Source: Terriglobia bacterium (lineage in GTDB: Bacteria > Acidobacteriota > Terriglobia > UBA7540). Taken from it: a stretch of DNA of 64,000 bases. Positions 61,887 through 64,000 of the stretch are shown piece after piece; the first letter of the stretch is position 1; each line of letters opens with the position of its first letter. The translations under genes were made by a program, and so were the position numbers. The DNA is taken from positions 17,494-81,493 of the forward strand of contig JASHON010000087.1 in assembly GCA_030041095.1 (NCBI GenBank). The letters are read 5' to 3'. Below the pieces are notes generated by a model that was not told the DNA's origin, ran no database searches, and saw only the letters and a list, made by a program, of their open reading frames with translations.

Positions 61887-63371
61887 TCAATCACACTTTG
61901 CTCTTGTTGCCGCAGCGAGCGCTGCGGCAGGCTCGCGAGTTTTTCTCTCCGTTTTCGTGGCGCTCGACGGGCCAGCGGCCGGCTGGCTGGGTTGCTGACT
62001 GCTGATATCTGACGTCTGACCGCTGCCCGCGACTCCTTGCCTGATGAGCCACTCGTCAAAAGCTGCCAAAGCTCTTTGGCACTGGGCTTCACGACGAGCG
62101 CGGCGATCGCGGGCTATGCGGCGTTCGAGCCCTTCAGCCGGAGGGAGAAGATCAAAAGAAATATTTGCCGGCTGGTAATTGGACGGGTCAGCGTGCGTCA
62201 CGTAATGGACGAGCGAGCCGAGCGCTGTGGTGCGGGGTGGCGGCTCAAACTCGACACCGACGGCGCGAGCGGCAATGGCCAGCCCTGCAAGGAAGCCTGT
62301 GGCAATGCATTCCACGTATCCCTCCACACCGCAGAGCTGGCCGGCGAGGAAGACTTTGGGGTCAGCGCGCAAGCTGAGGTCCCGGGCGAGCAGGCGCGGA
62401 GCGTTCACGTAGGTATTGCGATGGATTTGGCCAAAACGCAAGAACTCGGCGTTTTCCAAACCGGGGATCATGCGTAAGATGCGCTTCTGCTCGGGAAATC
62501 GCAGATGGTTTTGAAAGCCGACAAGATTGTAACTTGTTGAGCGTAGATTCTCCGTTCGGAGCTGAACCACAGCGTAGGGCTGGCGGTGCGTGCGCGGGTC
62601 AATGAGGCCGACGGGCTTCATAGGTCCGAACCGGAGCGTATCCACACCGCGCCGGGCCAATTCTTCAATCGGCAGGCAGGCCTCAAAATAGCGCGGATCC
62701 TCGAAAGGATGCGTTTCCGCGGGTTCGGCAGCAAGTAAAGCTGAGTGGAAAGCGCGATATTCCGGCTCGCTCAGCGGGCAATTGAGATAATCGTCGCCGC
62801 CTTTTCCATAACGGGAGGCGCGGAAGATGCGGTCGAAATTGAGCGTCTCTGCATCGACAATCGGGCTGATGGAATCGTAGAAGAAAAGATGCTCACTCCC
62901 GCTCAGCGATTGGAGTGCGCTTGCGAGCGCGGCGGACGTGAGCGGGCCGGAGGCCATCAACGCGAGGCTTTCGGACGGGACATTCCTCGCCTCCTCGCGC
63001 CGCAACCGGATGAGCGAGTGCCCGGCGACGGCGGCCGTTACCGCCTCGGAGAATCGTTCCCGGTCTACGGCCAGCGCCGCGCCGCCGGGAACGGCGCACT
63101 CCGCGGCAAGTTTCATCAGCAACGAACCCCCCCGCCGCAATTCCTCCTTCAACAACCACGATGCTGCGCCCGGCGTGTTCGATTTGAGCGAATTGCTGCA
63201 GACGAGCTCGGCCAGACGATCCGTTTTATGCGCCGGCGTCATGAGCAAGGGCCGCATCTCGAGGATCGTTACCGGAATGCCTCGCTCGGCAAGCTGCCAT
63301 GCGGCCTCGCTGCCCGCCAGTCCACCGCCGATCACTACTGCCGACTTTGCACTCACCAGCCGCTCCTGCAA
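61887..63371 (-). CDS. trmFO: Folate/FAD-dependent tRNA (uracil-54-C5) methyltransferase TrmFO
   Basis: A 494-residue flavoprotein that makes T54 in tRNA with methylene-THF. It opens AVVIGGGLAGSEAAWQLAERGIPVTILEMRP (FAD Rossmann). TPAHKTDRLAELVCSNSLKS, YDSISPIVDAETLNFDRIFRASRYGKGGDDYLNCPL and GQLCGVEGYVECIATGFLAG are family signatures, with the reactive cysteine in the last. The normal end (~450 aa) is followed by about 45 low-complexity residues (GSGQTSDISSQQPSQPAAGPSS). A heptamer repeat array at 61,993-62,027 has been read into this tail. It lies 47 bp upstream of the TIM-barrel gene on the same strand. Confidence 0.95.
   Translation of the reverse strand: MQERLVSAKSAVVIGGGLAGSEAAWQLAERGIPVTILEMRPLLMTPAHKTDRLAELVCSNSLKSNTPGAASWLLKEELRRGGSLLMKLAAECAVPGGAALAVDRERFSEAVTAAVAGHSLIRLRREEARNVPSESLALMASGPLTSAALASALQSLSGSEHLFFYDSISPIVDAETLNFDRIFRASRYGKGGDDYLNCPLSEPEYRAFHSALLAAEPAETHPFEDPRYFEACLPIEELARRGVDTLRFGPMKPVGLIDPRTHRQPYAVVQLRTENLRSTSYNLVGFQNHLRFPEQKRILRMIPGLENAEFLRFGQIHRNTYVNAPRLLARDLSLRADPKVFLAGQLCGVEGYVECIATGFLAGLAIAARAVGVEFEPPPRTTALGSLVHYVTHADPSNYQPANISFDLLPPAEGLERRIARDRRARREAQCQRALAAFDEWLIRQGVAGSGQTSDISSQQPSQPAAGPSSATKTERKTREPAAALAAATRAKCD
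61993..62027 (-). repeat. Heptanucleotide repeat inside the trmFO C-terminal tail
   Basis: Five plus-strand heptamers in phase: TGCTGAC, TGCTGAT, ATCTGAC, GTCTGAC, CGCTGCC. They encode part of the variable C-terminal tail of TrmFO on the minus strand. Because 7 is not a multiple of 3, each added unit would shift the frame of the tail. Confidence 0.55.
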
Positions 63372-63502
63372 GAATTATAGCAATGCACTCCGCTCCAGAA
63401 AATGCGCCAAATCTTCGGCCGCAGCGCTTCGCCAGAGTGACCTGAGCCTCGATTGCCCCTCCGCTGCGTTGGGTTCCTTCAATCGGAATGAAAGAGGGCT
63501 TT

Positions 63503-63635
63503 ACAGGCTGCGGAAAAACTCTTTCGGGAGTTGACGTAGCGCCGGCTTCCAGCCGGCAACTCCCTTCAATTCAACGGAGGCCGGCAAGATGCCGGCGCAC
63601 CGTTCGCGTCGTCGTCGAGTTTTTCCGCAGCCTGT
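63503..63635 (+). repeat. REPIN/MITE-like element, copy B
   Basis: A 133 bp element with perfect 19-bp inverted ends (ACAGGCTGCGGAAAAACTC and its complement). Inner palindromes GCCGGCTTCCAGCCGGC and GCCGGCAAGATGCCGGC match those of copy A at 27,051 almost base for base. No reading frame of its own, so it would need a transposase in trans. Confidence 0.8.
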
Positions 63636-63944
63636 TTAGCCCCTGCTGATGTCAAAATCCTGTTGCAGTTGGAGCGCAACGCTACGCTGATGATCGATCT
63701 GTCGTCCGAGGGGGATCCGTACGGCTTCAGCCACCTGGCAAAGCGAAAAGCCGCAGGGGCTAAAGCCTGGCCACCGGCGGACCTGAATCGGCATGACTGA
63801 AGTCATGACCTGTCTTGAAAATTGAGTAGGGGCGGGTTTGAAACCCAGGCTTGTCCAAATTAGGTTTTTGAAAAAGGCGGAATCTCCGGTAAGTTGAGGT
63901 TTTGTGTTGCCGCACGATTAATCTCAACTGAAGGAGGTTCCACC
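63636..63944. other. Intergenic region between REPIN copy B and the IS element
   Basis: 309 bp with no firm gene. A ~40-codon open stretch near 63,650-63,785 (ADVKILLQLERNATLMIDLSS) reads like protein but I cannot assign it. A hairpin CATGACT/AGTCATG occupies 63,792-63,807. The left end of the IS element probably lies between about 63,810 and 63,880. Confidence 0.4.
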
Positions 63945-64000
63945 GTGAATCGAGTATGCAGCATCTTCTCTCAAATACTCCAGCTTTTCCCCCGCCTGGA
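63945..64000 (+). mobile_element. Start of an IS4-type transposase, cut by window edge
   Basis: GTG at 63,945 follows AAGGAGG (63,931) at ideal spacing and opens MNRVCSIFSQILQLFPRLE. From memory this matches the N-terminus of IS4-family DDE transposases (MNxVxSxFSQLLxLFPRxEFE). Only 18 codons are inside the window, so intactness is unknown. Confidence 0.65.

Overview
The window looks like chromosomal DNA of a GC-rich Gram-negative bacterium, most probably an Acidobacteriota member. This is inferred from gene content: SurA, a heptose adenylyltransferase, many Tat-exported glycosidases, a TonB-receptor relic and a PRC-barrel/MgtE-N/CBS protein beside an NRAMP-type carrier. It rests on recognition of families, not on a phylogeny.

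Layout. 1-10,467 is a tight minus-strand block: DegT aminotransferase, flippase, heptose adenylyltransferase, mfd, surA, a YhaM-like exonuclease, a FabZ-like dehydratase and a Dus enzyme cut by the window edge; several junctions overlap by 4 bp. 10,797-13,192 holds a Sua5/YrdC protein, a DUF218 protein and a potassium-channel-like protein. 13,268-16,225 is a magnesium module: promoter, M-box riboswitch with terminator, a soluble PRC/MgtE-N/CBS protein, and an NRAMP homologue whose metal-site residues match the magnesium-type subgroup. 16,361-18,757 has both subunits of a 3-oxoacid CoA-transferase with two tiny ORFs between them, a small conserved-looking protein and tRNA-Leu(CAG). 19,000-40,195 is a glycan-degradation region: oxidoreductase, GH92, beta-helix protein, three GH29 fucosidase-like enzymes, L-fuconate dehydratase, a mutarotase, a permease and a clan GH-A enzyme with an inserted F5/8C domain. 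Together these suggest cleavage of fucosylated glycans outside the cytoplasm and non-phosphorylating catabolism of L-fucose inside.

42,129-44,916 is a scrapyard. In one orientation lie pieces resembling the start of a SNF2-type helicase, the end of a DUF1156 methylase and the start of a DUF499 ATPase, which are genes of a known type of anti-phage island. Two intact genes, DUF6978 and DUF1828/1829, still sit at operon spacing between the methylase and DUF499 relics. HicB, a broken REP-associated transposase, an IS630 scrap and heptamer repeats fill the rest. This is the best lead for an undescribed system.

45,016-63,371 returns to housekeeping: a SpoIIE-type phosphatase, an accC-thiE-permease operon, GH27, ruvB, folK, a deoxynucleoside kinase, panB, a panC fused to a uracil-DNA-glycosylase-like domain, TPR and OB-fold exported proteins, xerC, a Tat-exported TIM-barrel protein and trmFO. 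The right edge enters an IS4-type insertion sequence.

Repeats. Three kinds are interspersed: a ~135 bp element with 17-19 bp inverted ends (two copies), a CHSERSEES-type palindrome (two copies), and degenerate heptanucleotide tandem repeats at four loci, one of which runs into the trmFO coding sequence.
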